A DNA stretch of 64,000 bases from Halobacillus litoralis (GCF_009856415.1 NZ_WMEZ01000009.1:1-64000); one strand, 5' to 3'; counted from the first letter of the stretch, positions 1 to 8,448 are shown. Notes: generated by a model from the letters alone, not told the origin. Program-made: numbers and translations.

Positions 1-96
1 CACCCCGAAGGGATCCACTCGCTTCCCGCGCTCGACTTGCATGTATTAGGCACGCCGCCAGCGTTCGTCCTGAGCCAGGATCAAACTCTCCATAAA
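1..96 (-). rRNA. 16S rRNA, 5' end (partial)
   Basis: The complement reads the conserved 16S start (GAGAGTTTGATCCTGGCTCA and onward through the variable V1 stem), so the gene runs leftward out of the window. Only about 96 nt are present. The exact 5' end near 95-97 is set by comparison with Bacillus 16S. It is the distal part of a tRNA-rRNA transcription unit driven from about position 1509. Confidence 0.95.
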
Positions 97-191
97 AGTT
101 AAGTTTGACTTGCTCATTTGCACACCGAATGTGCTTTGTTTCAAATCTCTTCTATAAAGAAGAAATGTTTTGACGTACTGGTTGGTTCGTT

Positions 192-207
192 CAGTTTTCA
201 AAGATCA
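192..207 (-). promoter_or_regulatory. boxA-like antitermination element in the rRNA leader
   Basis: In the tRNA-Ile to 16S spacer the complement reads TGATCTTTGAAAACTG, close to the boxA element (CTCTTTGAAAAC-type) of Bacillus rRNA leaders, which recruits NusB/S10 for antitermination. The rest of the 98-216 spacer shows no gene. Confidence 0.5.
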
Positions 208-216
208 AATGAATCA

Positions 217-297
<81 letters not shown>

Positions 298-311
298 GAC
301 ATTCAATAAAA

Positions 312-385
312 TGGAGCGGGTGAAGGGAATCGAACCCTCATCATCAGCTTGGAAGGCTGAGGTTTTACCACTAAACTACACCCGC
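312..385 (-). tRNA. tRNA-Gly(TCC)
   Basis: 74-nt cloverleaf on the complement, CCA encoded, anticodon loop CTTCCAA (TCC). Confidence 0.95.
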
Positions 386-416
386 AAGTGTATCATGTTG
401 TTATTAAGGATTTCGA

Positions 417-493
417 TGGTCGGGAAGACAGGATTCGAACCTGCGACCCCTTGGTCCCAAACCAAGTGCTCTACCAAGCTGAGCTACTTCCCG
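417..493 (-). tRNA. tRNA-Pro(TGG)
   Basis: 77-nt cloverleaf on the complement, CCA encoded, anticodon loop TTTGGGA (TGG). Confidence 0.95.
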
Positions 494-497
494 TTAA

Positions 498-574
<77 letters not shown>

Positions 575-642
575 ATTAAAAAAGCGACATTCAATATGTT
601 ATCATCTTTTGTGTTTTGACGCAAGTACTTTTTTAAAAAAGT

Positions 643-730
<88 letters not shown>

Positions 731-777
731 AAATTGCTGTAGTAAACAATGGGATGCTGATCATGATAATTGGATAA

Positions 778-859
778 TGCGGGTGGAGGGACTTGAACCC
801 CCACGCCGTGAAGCACTAGATCCTAAATCTAGCGTGTCTGCCAATTCCACCACACCCGC
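778..859 (-). tRNA. tRNA-Leu(TAG)
   Basis: 82-nt class II tRNA on the complement, anticodon loop TTTAGGA (TAG). The 3' CCA is not encoded (the discriminator A is followed by TTA), so it must be added after transcription. Confidence 0.93.
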
Positions 860-867
860 ATAATAAA

Positions 868-943
868 TGGTGAGCCATGAAGGATTCGAACCTTCGACCC
901 TCTGATTAAAAGTCAGATGCTCTACCAGCTGAGCTAATGGCTC
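868..943 (-). tRNA. tRNA-Lys(TTT)
   Basis: 76-nt cloverleaf on the complement, CCA encoded, anticodon loop CTTTTAA (TTT). Confidence 0.95.
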
Positions 944-1048
944 CTATTAAAGGAATCTGTAACACTCAATGATGATGTTGTTTTTTGAAGCACAAGAAAC
1001 ATCATATAACTTATTCAGCTTTTTGTCAACTCTTTTTTGAAAAGAAAA

Positions 1049-1123
1049 TGGCTGGGCCAGCTGGATTCGAACCAGCGCATGACGGTACCAAAAACCGTTG
1101 CCTTACCGCTTGGCTATGGCCCA
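1049..1123 (-). tRNA. tRNA-Gln(TTG)
   Basis: 75-nt cloverleaf on the complement beginning TGGGCCATAG, CCA encoded, anticodon loop TTTTGGT (TTG). Confidence 0.95.
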
Positions 1124-1131
1124 AAAAAGAG

Positions 1132-1208
1132 TGGCGGTCCGGACGGGACTCGAACCCGCGACCTCCTGCGTGACAGGCAGGCATTCTAACCAACTGAACT
1201 ACCGGACC
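1132..1208 (-). tRNA. tRNA-Asp(GTC)
   Basis: 77-nt cloverleaf on the complement, CCA encoded, anticodon loop CTGTCAC (GTC). As I recall it, B. subtilis trnS lacks this Asp gene, so it would be an addition within the otherwise conserved order. Confidence 0.95.
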
Positions 1209-1222
1209 TTTATAAATTCAAG

Positions 1223-1294
1223 TGACCCGTACGGGATTCGAACCCGTGTTACCGCCGTGAAAGGGCGGTGTCTTAACCACTTGACCAACGGGCC
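1223..1294 (-). tRNA. tRNA-Glu(TTC)
   Basis: 72-nt cloverleaf on the complement, anticodon loop CTTTCAC (TTC); CCA not encoded. Confidence 0.94.
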
Positions 1295-1303
1295 AAAAAT
1301 AAA

Positions 1304-1394
1304 TGGCGGAGAAGGAGGGATTTGAACCCTCGCGCCGCTTACGCGACCTACACCCTTAGCAGGGGCGCCTCTTCAGCCACTTGAGTACTTCTCC
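1304..1394 (-). tRNA. tRNA-Ser(GCT)
   Basis: 91-nt class II tRNA on the complement, CCA encoded, anticodon loop CTGCTAA (GCT). Confidence 0.95.
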
Positions 1395-1398
1395 GTGA

Positions 1399-1473
1399 TG
1401 GCTCCAACGGTAGGATTCGAACCTACGACCGATCGGTTAACAGCCGATTGCTCTACCACTGAGCTACGTTGGA
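1399..1473 (-). tRNA. tRNA-Asn(GTT)
   Basis: 75-nt cloverleaf on the complement, CCA encoded, anticodon loop CTGTTAA (GTT). First tRNA of the transcription unit. Confidence 0.95.
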
Positions 1474-1515
1474 ATAATTAATATTGTTCGTTGCTGTTTA
1501 TCAGCGACGTTTTAT

Positions 1516-1544
1516 ATCTTATAACATTTCGCCCTTGCTGTCAA
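1516..1544 (-). promoter_or_regulatory. SigA promoter of the tRNA-rRNA unit
   Basis: On the complement: TTGACA, a 17-bp spacer, TAAGAT. This is a near-consensus vegetative promoter about 40 bp upstream of tRNA-Asn and fits the high output expected of a stable-RNA operon. Predicted start near 1509. Confidence 0.8.
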
Positions 1545-1648
1545 ACCTTTTTCGCATGAAATTTTAAGTCGTTTTCCATGTGTTTTTGGCTTGTTTTGTT
1601 AGGACTTAATTAATTTAACATGTGGCCATTCTTTCGTCAATGGAAAAT

Positions 1649-2092
1649 TTACTTCTTTTTTATATTCCCTTTACATTTCCCACATCCAAAGCGTTTCGTG
1701 TCCACCCGTCTTTTCCGCTTGTATGTTTGTCCGCATTTTGTACAAACATAGTGATGGAAGTTCCCGCTTTTTTCAGAGGGCAATGGTGAACAGTGGCGTG
1801 GAGAGCCCGTTTCTTTTAATAAAGCCTTGAACTCAGGATCGCGATGCCCAAAACCTTTTCCTTCAATATGAAGGTGATAATGACAAAGCTCATGTTTAAT
1901 AATACCTTCTAATTCGACACCATCTAATTCTACTATATATTTCGGATTAATTTCAATCACTTTTTTTGAAGGAATGTATCTCCCTCCTGTTGTCCGAAGA
2001 CGAGAGTTGAAGTATACATCATGGACAAAAGGCTTGTCAAAGTATTTTTTCGATAAGTCATCGGTCCATTGCTGCAATTCCTGATCTGTCAT
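1649..2092 (-). CDS. SprT-like zinc metalloprotease-family protein (YdcK-like)
   Basis: 147 residues. It carries the HExxH zinc motif as HELCH, followed by a downstream conserved H-R-D segment, and a C-terminal Cys-x2-Cys...Cys-x2-Cys zinc ribbon. This is the SprT-like architecture; B. subtilis YdcK (about 150 aa) sits at the same place beside trnS and ydcI. The cellular substrate is unknown in bacteria; eukaryotic SPRTN relatives cut DNA-protein crosslinks. The reading frame stays open further upstream, but the ATG at 2092 has a good ribosome site (GGGAGGTG, 9 nt away) and matches family length. Confidence 0.85.
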   Translation of the reverse strand: MTDQELQQWTDDLSKKYFDKPFVHDVYFNSRLRTTGGRYIPSKKVIEINPKYIVELDGVELEGIIKHELCHYHLHIEGKGFGHRDPEFKALLKETGSPRHCSPLPSEKSGNFHHYVCTKCGQTYKRKRRVDTKRFGCGKCKGNIKKK

Positions 2093-2167
2093 AGGAACAC
2101 CTCCCTTGTCCTTTGCATACTGTATCATAAGAATGAAAAAAGTTGAATATGAAGGAGATGACTTCTT

Positions 2168-2278
2168 ATGCCTTCCTGGTTGAAGAACCAAATGACAAAA
2201 GCATTCTTGAACAAAGATAAATATCAGATTAAAATGCTGAACCAATGCTGGTATTACTATCAGCACCTATACAAATAA
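2168..2278 (+). CDS. cmpA: CmpA, cortex morphogenetic protein (36 aa)
   Basis: A 36-residue gene starting MPSWLKNQM and rich in K, Q, Y and W. It has a strong ribosome site (AAGGAGATG, about 8 nt before ATG) and ends just before the tex terminator. The pattern (a P-x-WLK start, an FLxKDxYQIKxLNQCWY-type centre) is that of B. subtilis CmpA, a SpoIVA-associated factor made in the mother cell. There it restrains cortex assembly until coat assembly is correct and is degraded with ClpXP. It lies between ydcK-like and tex-like genes. A possible SigE -10-like element (CATACTGT, 2116-2123) precedes it, but I see no matching -35. Confidence 0.8.
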   Translation: MPSWLKNQMTKAFLNKDKYQIKMLNQCWYYYQHLYK

Positions 2279-2313
2279 AAACTACCCGGAAAGTTTTCTC
2301 TCCCCAGGCAGTT
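2276..2313 (-). terminator. Terminator after tex
   Basis: On the complement a 9-bp stem with two G-U pairs (ACTGCCTGG / CCGGGTAGT) is followed by TTTTTATTTG, directly after the tex stop codon. Confidence 0.6.
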
Positions 2314-2321
2314 CATTAGCA

Positions 2322-4493
2322 TTACCCTTGATTAATCATGGTCAAAGCGATCCTCTGCTTTTGTACATCCACTTGATCGACCCAAACGGTAACGACGTCC
2401 CCTACCGCCACTACATCCATGGGGTGTTTGACGAATTTGTCGGCAAGCTTCGAGATATGGACAAGCCCATCTTGTTTCACACCAATATCTACGAAAGCAC
2501 CGAAGTCTACGACGTTTCTTACGGTTCCTTCTAATTCCATCCCCTGTTCCAAATCTTCCATTGAAAGAACATTGGTTTTCAGCAATGGCTTCGGTAAGTC
2601 ATCCCTTGGGTCTCGGCCGGGCTGAACGAGAGACTTAACAATATCCTGCAGTGTCAACTCACCAATGTCCAGTTGTTCAGCTACAGAGGATGGCTCCACA
2701 CCTTTCAATTCTTCTGCTAACTTGTCCGTTCCGATATCTCCGGTTGTAAATCCAAACTTCTTCAGCAGTTCCCGTGTCGCTTTGTAGCTTTCCGGATGGA
2801 TCGGTGTGCGGTCAAGAGGATCTTTTCCATCTAATATTCGTAAAAACCCGATACTTTGCTCAAATGTTTTTGCACCTAAGCGTGGAATATCTTTGAGTTC
2901 GGTACGTTTTGTAAACTTCCCTAACTCCTCCCTTTTTTTCACCACATTGTTCGCAACCGTTTTACTTAGCCCTGATACATACTGCAACAGAGATGAAGAA
3001 GCAGTATTCACATTAACCCCAACTTGGTTTACCGCCGTTTCGACAACGAACGATAACGATTCATTCAGTTTTTTCTGGGTTACATCGTGCTGGTATTGCC
3101 CGACCCCGATCGATTTAGGGTCAATTTTCACGAGTTCTGCTAATGGATCCTGGACACGACGAGCGATGGATACTGCACTTCGCTCTTCCACTTGAAAATC
3201 GGGAAATTCTTCACGTGCAAGCTTGGAAGCTGAGTACACACTTGCCCCCGCTTCATTCACAATCATGTAAGAGGCGTTCAGCTGATGTTTTTGAATCATA
3301 TCTGCGATGAATTGTTCCGTTTCTCTGGAAGCTGTCCCATTCCCAATGGCCATCAGCTCAATGTCATACGTATCCATGAAGGCAAGAATCTTTTTCTCTG
3401 CTCCTGCCGTATCATTCCTAGGTGCTGTTGGGTAGATGACGCCAATGTCCAGCACTTTCCCTGTTTCATCTACGACGGCAAGCTTACATCCGGTACGGTA
3501 GGCTGGGTCTACTCCCAGAACCACCTTCCCTTTCAACGGGGGTTGCAGCAAAAGGTTCCGCAAGTTACTCGAGAAAACTTCAATCGCTTGTTCCTCGGCC
3601 TGTTCAGATAATGCGCCTCGAATCTCCCTCTCAACAGATGGCTGAACTAAACGCTTATAACTATCCTGTATTGCTTCCTCCAGGATGACCCGGATCTTAC
3701 CTACCGTATGACGCTTAATGACGGTCCTCTCCAAGTATTGAACAATCGCTTCTTCAGGAGGCTGAACGGAAACTTTAATGATTTCTTCTTTTTCTCCACG
3801 GTTAAGAGCAAGGACACGGTGGGACACAATAGAGCGAACGGGTTCTTGGTAGTCATAATACATCTCAAAAATGCCTTTTTCATCTTGATCTGCTTTCTTC
3901 TCAGATGAAGCGATGACACCTTTATCGTGCGTCTGCTTTCTAATCTTTTCTCGATATGTAGGGTCATCCGAAATCCATTCGGCAATGATATCGTTCACTC
4001 CTGCCCGGACATCCTCAACCGTATTCACTTCATGCTCATCAGAAATGAAGGCTTCTGCTTCCTTCTCAAAATCGATGTTCTGCTGTTCCCAAACTTGAGT
4101 TGCGAGAGGTTCCAGCCCTTTCTCTTTTGCGACTGTCGCTCTTGTCCTACGTTTCTGTTTATAAGGTCGGTATAAGTCCTCCACCTTTTGAAGTTTTTCA
4201 GCGGATTCAATTTGGTGACGCAAATCTTCGGACAGTTTGCCCTGTTCATCAATGAGGCGTATGACTTCTTCCTTACGCTGGACAAGGTTGGTCACATAGT
4301 TCCACTGATCTTCAATTTCCTTAATCTGTACTTCATCCAACCCGCCTGTCAGTTCTTTTCGATAACGAGCGATAAACGGGACCGTATTTCCTTCTTCAAG
4401 CAATTCAATGACTTGTTTAATTGTCGTATTCTTCAATTTCGTCTGTTTTGCTACGAGCTTCATAAGCTCGGTACTTTTATTAATTTCACTCAA
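2322..4493 (-). CDS. tex: Tex-family S1 RNA-binding protein (YdcI-like)
   Basis: About 723 residues. It has an N-terminal helical region with the conserved NTVPFIARYRKE stretch, a YqgF-like nuclease fold in the middle (VLGVDPAYRTGCK), helix-hairpin-helix segments (YVSGLSK..., IPRLGAKTFEQ), and a C-terminal S1 domain (residues about 645-715, VRNVVDFGAFVDIG). Tex proteins bind nucleic acid and are linked to transcription fidelity and toxin-gene expression; the exact role is unsettled. An ATG exists at 4526, but TTG at 4493 is preceded by AAGGAGGT 7 nt upstream and removes a non-conserved extension. Confidence 0.9.
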   Translation of the reverse strand: MSEINKSTELMKLVAKQTKLKNTTIKQVIELLEEGNTVPFIARYRKELTGGLDEVQIKEIEDQWNYVTNLVQRKEEVIRLIDEQGKLSEDLRHQIESAEKLQKVEDLYRPYKQKRRTRATVAKEKGLEPLATQVWEQQNIDFEKEAEAFISDEHEVNTVEDVRAGVNDIIAEWISDDPTYREKIRKQTHDKGVIASSEKKADQDEKGIFEMYYDYQEPVRSIVSHRVLALNRGEKEEIIKVSVQPPEEAIVQYLERTVIKRHTVGKIRVILEEAIQDSYKRLVQPSVEREIRGALSEQAEEQAIEVFSSNLRNLLLQPPLKGKVVLGVDPAYRTGCKLAVVDETGKVLDIGVIYPTAPRNDTAGAEKKILAFMDTYDIELMAIGNGTASRETEQFIADMIQKHQLNASYMIVNEAGASVYSASKLAREEFPDFQVEERSAVSIARRVQDPLAELVKIDPKSIGVGQYQHDVTQKKLNESLSFVVETAVNQVGVNVNTASSSLLQYVSGLSKTVANNVVKKREELGKFTKRTELKDIPRLGAKTFEQSIGFLRILDGKDPLDRTPIHPESYKATRELLKKFGFTTGDIGTDKLAEELKGVEPSSVAEQLDIGELTLQDIVKSLVQPGRDPRDDLPKPLLKTNVLSMEDLEQGMELEGTVRNVVDFGAFVDIGVKQDGLVHISKLADKFVKHPMDVVAVGDVVTVWVDQVDVQKQRIALTMINQG

Positions 4494-4566
4494 ATAAAAG
4501 ACCTCCTTCAGTAACGTCTCATCCATTGTATCAAATTATAAAAAAGAATACTTATAGGGCTGATGC

Positions 4567-4687
4567 GTACCTGGTACCACTGATTAAAGAATAGGTACCA
4601 GGTACAGAACATCCTTTTTTCATACCTGGTACCAGAGAGACACTTTTCTGTACCTGGTACCAAATTCAGAAAACTGGTACCCGGTAC
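4567..4687. repeat. Five phased GTACCTGGTACC palindromes
   Basis: Five copies of a 12-bp near-palindrome: GTACCTGGTACC at 4567-4578, its complement at 4594-4605, ATACCTGGTACC at 4622-4633, GTACCTGGTACC at 4650-4661 and GGTACCCGGTAC at 4676-4687. Start-to-start distances are 27, 28, 28 and 26 bp. The array fills the gap between rsbX and tex; nothing else is recognisable in 4494-4799 except the rsbX terminator. Function unknown. Confidence 0.85.
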
Positions 4688-4761
4688 AGAAAAAAAGGAG
4701 CGTCCACCCAATACCTACCTAGATAGATCCGGCTCGATTACTGCCACTTACAAAAACAATA

Positions 4762-4800
4762 AAACCCTCCATTCTACCTTACGGTTCGAATGAAGGGTTT
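4762..4800 (-). terminator. Terminator of the sigB operon
   Basis: On the complement AAAACCCTTCATTC pairs with GAATGGAGGGTTTT around a short loop. The stem starts at the rsbX stop codon and ends in a T run, so it closes the rsb-sigB operon. Confidence 0.8.
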
Positions 4801-5396
4801 TAATTATAAGCCATGGCAATCAGAGTGATGTCATCATCACGTGATTGACCGTATAATTCTTTATAATGTTGAGTGATTTGCTCAACGTCTTTGGAATGAG
4901 TAAACTTCGAAGACAGGCGACGGTCATTGACTCCGTCTGAGAACATCAGGAATACCATCCCTTTCTGCACAGTTCCGTGAGAAATTCTTAGCCTGCGTGG
5001 ATAACCTGATAAGTAACCAGCCAACGGAATGTTGCGATTTCGCTTCCCATCCGGGTCCACCGTAATCACCCCGATGTTACCTATCGAAGAATAAGAGTAA
5101 GTACGAGCTTCAAAGTCGATCCTCAAAATCCCCAGAACGACTCCTCGTTTCCCTACCAATACCTCATTACATTTCTTGATGAGAGCTTCTAAAGACAAAT
5201 CAGGATGTTCCTCTATCACTTCCATTACAGCTTTGGATGATTCACGGGCCATTTCACCACTACCGAGACCATCAGCTAAGGCACAAAGGAAAGCTTCCTC
5301 TGTTTCCTTGTAGAAATAGCTGTCACCGCAATAATAGTTCCCCTTCTTGGCTTTTTGGAAAATAGATAAATCCACCCGTTTATTCTCCTTTTCCAC
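4800..5396 (-). CDS. rsbX: RsbX, stressosome phosphatase
   Basis: 198-residue PP2C-type phosphatase with the metal-binding motifs ADGLGSG and FSDGVND and a C-terminal DDDITL. In B. subtilis RsbX dephosphorylates RsbS and RsbR after stress and so resets the stressosome, a negative feedback because its gene is transcribed with sigB. Its start codon overlaps the sigB stop by one base. Last gene of the operon, followed directly by the terminator. Confidence 0.93.
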   Translation of the reverse strand: MEKENKRVDLSIFQKAKKGNYYCGDSYFYKETEEAFLCALADGLGSGEMARESSKAVMEVIEEHPDLSLEALIKKCNEVLVGKRGVVLGILRIDFEARTYSYSSIGNIGVITVDPDGKRNRNIPLAGYLSGYPRRLRISHGTVQKGMVFLMFSDGVNDRRLSSKFTHSKDVEQITQHYKELYGQSRDDDITLIAMAYN

Positions 5397-6175
5397 TAGA
5401 ATACCTCGACAGATTCAGACTGCAAGGCTTCTCTCAGCTTTCTCAAGGCCCGTCTTTGTAAACGGGATACATGCATCTGGGAAATTCCCAGCCGTTCGCC
5501 TGTATCTTTCTGACTCATATTTTCAAAGTACGTGCATTGCAATATTTCCTGTTCACGTTCACTAAGGATCGGCAGAATCTTTTCTAAAAGCATCCTCTGG
5601 TCAATGTTGGAATAGCCATCTTCCTGATTTCCAATTAAATCAAGGATAGTTACGGTACTTCCGTCAGAATCTGCTTCAATCTTACGGTCAACTGACAGAG
5701 CTTTGTAACTTTTACCCATTTCCATCGTCTCAAGGATATCTTCTTCAGATACTTCTAACTCATCTGCGATTTCTTTAACGGATGGAGACCGCTGCAATGT
5801 GTTCGTTAGTTCTTCCGACACCTTTTTGATTTTCGGTCCAAGCTCCTTGATTCTACGAGGGACATGGACGCTCCAAGTTTTGTCACGAATGAAGCGTTTG
5901 ATTTCCCCGATGATCGTCGGTATGGCAAACGATTCGAAGGACTTCCCGAATTCGGGATCATACCTTCTGATTGCCGCTAACAGCCCAAGCATGCCGACTT
6001 GAACCAAGTCTTCATGAATCGTGCTGTTTTTAGAGTATTTACGAGCAATGGATTCTACAAGGTCCTTATAAACGAGAACAACCTTTTCCTGGATCTCTTC
6101 ATCTCTCGGGTTCTCTTGTAGATAGGCGATCCATTCGTAAACTTCCTCATTGTGGTGTTGTGATTTGGTCGCCAT
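5396..6175 (-). CDS. sigB: SigB, general stress sigma factor
   Basis: 259 residues. Region 2 is seen in DLVQVGMLGLLAAIRRYDP and the conserved IGEIKRFIRDKTWSVHVPRR, region 3 in VKEIADELEVSEEDI, and the region 4 helix-turn-helix in ISQMHVSRLQRRALRKL. An ATG exists 7 codons upstream at 6196, but GGGGTGG lies 7 nt before the ATG at 6175. The gene overlaps the end of rsbW, as in B. subtilis. SigB is held by RsbW until RsbV releases it; seven matching promoter sequences are listed in this window. Confidence 0.96.
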   Translation of the reverse strand: MATKSQHHNEEVYEWIAYLQENPRDEEIQEKVVLVYKDLVESIARKYSKNSTIHEDLVQVGMLGLLAAIRRYDPEFGKSFESFAIPTIIGEIKRFIRDKTWSVHVPRRIKELGPKIKKVSEELTNTLQRSPSVKEIADELEVSEEDILETMEMGKSYKALSVDRKIEADSDGSTVTILDLIGNQEDGYSNIDQRMLLEKILPILSEREQEILQCTYFENMSQKDTGERLGISQMHVSRLQRRALRKLREALQSESVEVF

Positions 6176-6623
6176 CTTGACCCACCCCGGTTTCATGGAG
6201 ATATTTTGTCATAAGGACAATGACTCCATATTTGCTATTAATTTCAACTTTGTCCATCAGAGCGTCGATAAGAAACAGGCCAAAGCCTCCTTCGCGCAGT
6301 TCTTCGATATCATCATCTTGTTTGTAAGGTCCGATATCTTCCTTAATTTCGCCAAGGTTAAAGCTTCCTCCATGATCAGCGACCATGACTTCCAGCCTGT
6401 CCTGATAAACACCGAAACCGATGGTGATTTCCCCTTCACCCGTTTCTTTATATGCATGTTTCACTGCATTGGTAATCGCCTCTGAAATAGCTACTTTCAA
6501 ATCTTCGATATCTTCATAAGTGAATCCCATCCGGTTGGCAATCCCTGAGATGCTCAGGCGAACAACCCCGATGTATTCCGCTTTGGCAGGTACCTTCACT
6601 TCAACAAAATCAAATGGTTCCAT
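6147..6623 (-). CDS. rsbW: RsbW, anti-sigma-B factor and kinase
   Basis: 158 residues, GHKL-type ATPase fold: N box in ISEAITNAVKHAYKE, G1 box in MVADHGGSF, G2 box in EGGFGLFLIDALMD. RsbW binds and blocks SigB and phosphorylates RsbV on serine, so RsbV phosphorylation state decides SigB activity. It starts immediately after rsbV and overlaps sigB by about 28 bp, consistent with translational coupling and balanced stoichiometry. Confidence 0.95.
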   Translation of the reverse strand: MEPFDFVEVKVPAKAEYIGVVRLSISGIANRMGFTYEDIEDLKVAISEAITNAVKHAYKETGEGEITIGFGVYQDRLEVMVADHGGSFNLGEIKEDIGPYKQDDDIEELREGGFGLFLIDALMDKVEINSKYGVIVLMTKYLHETGVGQDGDQITTPQ

Positions 6624-6625
6624 GT

Positions 6626-6955
6626 TTACATTCCACCTTGCACTGTAGACTCGATGTTTATAATTTCTGTTAATCCCGTAATCTTAAAGAGGCGGTAAAC
6701 ACGGTCCTGCATATGGACAAGGCGCATCTCTGATTCATGCTCCTTCGTCGATTTCAAGGCACTGATAAAGACACCAAGACCTGTGGAATCCATGTAATTC
6801 ACATCCTGAAAATCCACTTCTACGACTTGGCCTTTTTCCTTTGTTAACGGCAGCAATGTATCTTTTAATTTGGGTGCTGTGAATGCATCCACCTCTCCGG
6901 TTAGGACGACATTTGAAACACCTTCATTGTTCGTAACATCTATTGATAAATTCAT
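6626..6955 (-). CDS. rsbV: RsbV, anti-anti-sigma factor
   Basis: 109 residues, STAS domain. The phosphorylated serine is in MDSTGLGVF, about Ser57. Unphosphorylated RsbV captures RsbW and frees SigB; RsbU removes the phosphate. The ATG at 6955 has GGGAGGG just upstream; five extra upstream codons are rejected. It is the first gene behind the internal SigB promoter at 7001-7026, giving positive autoregulation of rsbV-rsbW-sigB-rsbX. Confidence 0.95.
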   Translation of the reverse strand: MNLSIDVTNNEGVSNVVLTGEVDAFTAPKLKDTLLPLTKEKGQVVEVDFQDVNYMDSTGLGVFISALKSTKEHESEMRLVHMQDRVYRLFKITGLTEIINIESTVQGGM

Positions 6956-7000
6956 CGTAATCCCTCCCAATGTTTCCTTAAAAACGTACTACATAATTTG

Positions 7001-7026
7001 TTACCCTGTATAAACACTTGTTAAAC
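7001..7026 (-). promoter_or_regulatory. SigB promoter of rsbV-rsbW-sigB-rsbX
   Basis: On the complement GTTTAA, 14-bp spacer, GGGTAA. This matches the SigB consensus (GTTTAA / GGGTAT) in all but the last base and lies exactly where B. subtilis has its autoregulatory SigB promoter. The -35 overlaps the rsbU stop codon. Confidence 0.88.
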
Positions 7027-8031
7027 GTTTCTTCTTAAAATAATTAATGTGAAGTCATCCCTCAACTGAAAGTCCTGCAGACGTTCAAAATGTTTATACA
7101 CTTGATCCACAATTCCCTGTGCCGGAAGATGGGAATATTGTTTAATGACATGCAAGATCTCTTCCTGGTCGATGAATCGGTCTCCTTGTCGACATTCGGT
7201 TACACCATCGGTCAGAAGGATGATCATGTCTCCTTTTTCCACCCTCTTTTCATACTGCTTATAAGTGACCTCAGGAGATACGCCGAGTACAAGTCCCGGT
7301 ACATCGATTTCCTCAAACTCATCACGGTCTTTATGATAGTAATAACCTGGTTCGTGACCAGCTGATGAGAAAGTAAACGTATGCTCGTTCGAATTATACA
7401 AACCATAGAACATCGTAATGAACATGCTTGCATCCACGTTCCGCTCCACCACACGGTTCAAACTTCCCAGAATAACACTAGGGTCTGTCCGCATTCCTGA
7501 AAAACTGTCCATCGAATATTTGATCATCGACATACAGAGAGCAGCGGGTACACCTTTACCTATGACATCGGCGACAGCGATTCCCAGACTCCCTTTTCCA
7601 TCGTGGACGAAGTGGTGATAGTCCCCGTTCATTTGCTTCGCAGGAACACTCAAAGCCCCTACATCAATGTCGGACAGATCAGGTTTCACTGTAGACAATA
7701 ACGTTTTCTGCATATTGGCTGCGACGGAAATTTCCGATTTGAGCTCAAGCTGCTTCTCCCGTAACGTCTGGTACTCCTGGTAAGCCAATCCATAAGAGAT
7801 CATGGTTTCTAGAAGAAAGTTCATAGATGACTGAATATACTTAGGCATATCCGGGTATATTTCCTGTAGCGATTGGATATGAACATTGATGATCTCTTCC
7901 GGCGATATGTTCTGCTGCATGGAGTGCTTACTGAACTGTTCCGCTTGATATAGAGCTTGCTCATCCTCGGTCTTAATATACTCTTGTAATAGTTCTTTAT
8001 AATTTTCTAAATCGAGCTTTAATGTGTTCAT
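7021..8031 (-). CDS. rsbU: RsbU, PP2C phosphatase for RsbV-P
   Basis: 336 residues. N-terminal helical domain (about 1-110) that binds RsbT, then a PPM/SpoIIE phosphatase domain with the acidic metal ligands in MNGDYHHF, VADVIGKG, LLTDGVTE and LRDDFTLI. It dephosphorylates RsbV when activated by RsbT released from the stressosome, carrying environmental stress signals. Follows rsbT by about 15 bp. Confidence 0.95.
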   Translation of the reverse strand: MNTLKLDLENYKELLQEYIKTEDEQALYQAEQFSKHSMQQNISPEEIINVHIQSLQEIYPDMPKYIQSSMNFLLETMISYGLAYQEYQTLREKQLELKSEISVAANMQKTLLSTVKPDLSDIDVGALSVPAKQMNGDYHHFVHDGKGSLGIAVADVIGKGVPAALCMSMIKYSMDSFSGMRTDPSVILGSLNRVVERNVDASMFITMFYGLYNSNEHTFTFSSAGHEPGYYYHKDRDEFEEIDVPGLVLGVSPEVTYKQYEKRVEKGDMIILLTDGVTECRQGDRFIDQEEILHVIKQYSHLPAQGIVDQVYKHFERLQDFQLRDDFTLIILRRNV

Positions 8032-8046
8032 TGCTTATTACCTCCT

Positions 8047-8448
8047 TTAACGGAGCCATTTGACGACAGTGATTTCCGTACCTTCACCTTCTGCAGATAC
8101 AATATCAAAGTCATCCATCAACCGTTTCACCCCTGGCAGTCCTGCTCCGAGCCCTCCTGACGTGGTGAAACCGTCTTCCATCACTTGGCTGATATCTTTG
8201 ATTCCGGGTCCTTCATCCGTAGCGACGATCCGAATTCCCTTTTTATTCATGTCTTCTAGCGCTTCGAAACAGACTTTGCCTGTTCCAGCATATAAATAAA
8301 TGTTCCGTGCCAGTTCAGAGATGGCCGTGGCAATCCTTGCTTGATCGACAGTCCCGAAGCCGATCTTTCTGGATATATCTCGTCCAAGTTGTCTGGCTCC
8401 GACGATGTCCCACTCCTTCTTTATATTGACACAGGATTGGAAGTCCAT
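8047..8448 (-). CDS. rsbT: RsbT, switch kinase
   Basis: 133 residues, GHKL kinase: N box AISELARNIYLYAG, G1 TDEGPGI, G2 TSGGLGAGLPGVKR. RsbT phosphorylates RsbS and RsbR, then leaves the stressosome to activate RsbU. Frame allows GTG at 8454, but the ATG at 8448 is 7 nt after GGAGG and gives exactly the 133-aa length of B. subtilis RsbT. Its ribosome site lies within the end of rsbS. Confidence 0.95.
   Translation of the reverse strand: MDFQSCVNIKKEWDIVGARQLGRDISRKIGFGTVDQARIATAISELARNIYLYAGTGKVCFEALEDMNKKGIRIVATDEGPGIKDISQVMEDGFTTSGGLGAGLPGVKRLMDDFDIVSAEGEGTEITVVKWLR

Noticed and set aside
2089-2123. SigE promoter for cmpA
   Set aside because: A CATACTGT -10-like element exists, but the only -35-like element is about 20 bp away, too far for SigE spacing.
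4567-4687. Palindrome array as a small CRISPR
   Set aside because: Repeat is only 12 bp, spacers 14-16 bp, orientation varies, and no cas genes are present.
4508-4711. 67-codon minus-strand frame beside tex
   Set aside because: Its sequence is a by-product of the GTACC palindrome array (repeated V-P-G-T), with no ribosome site.
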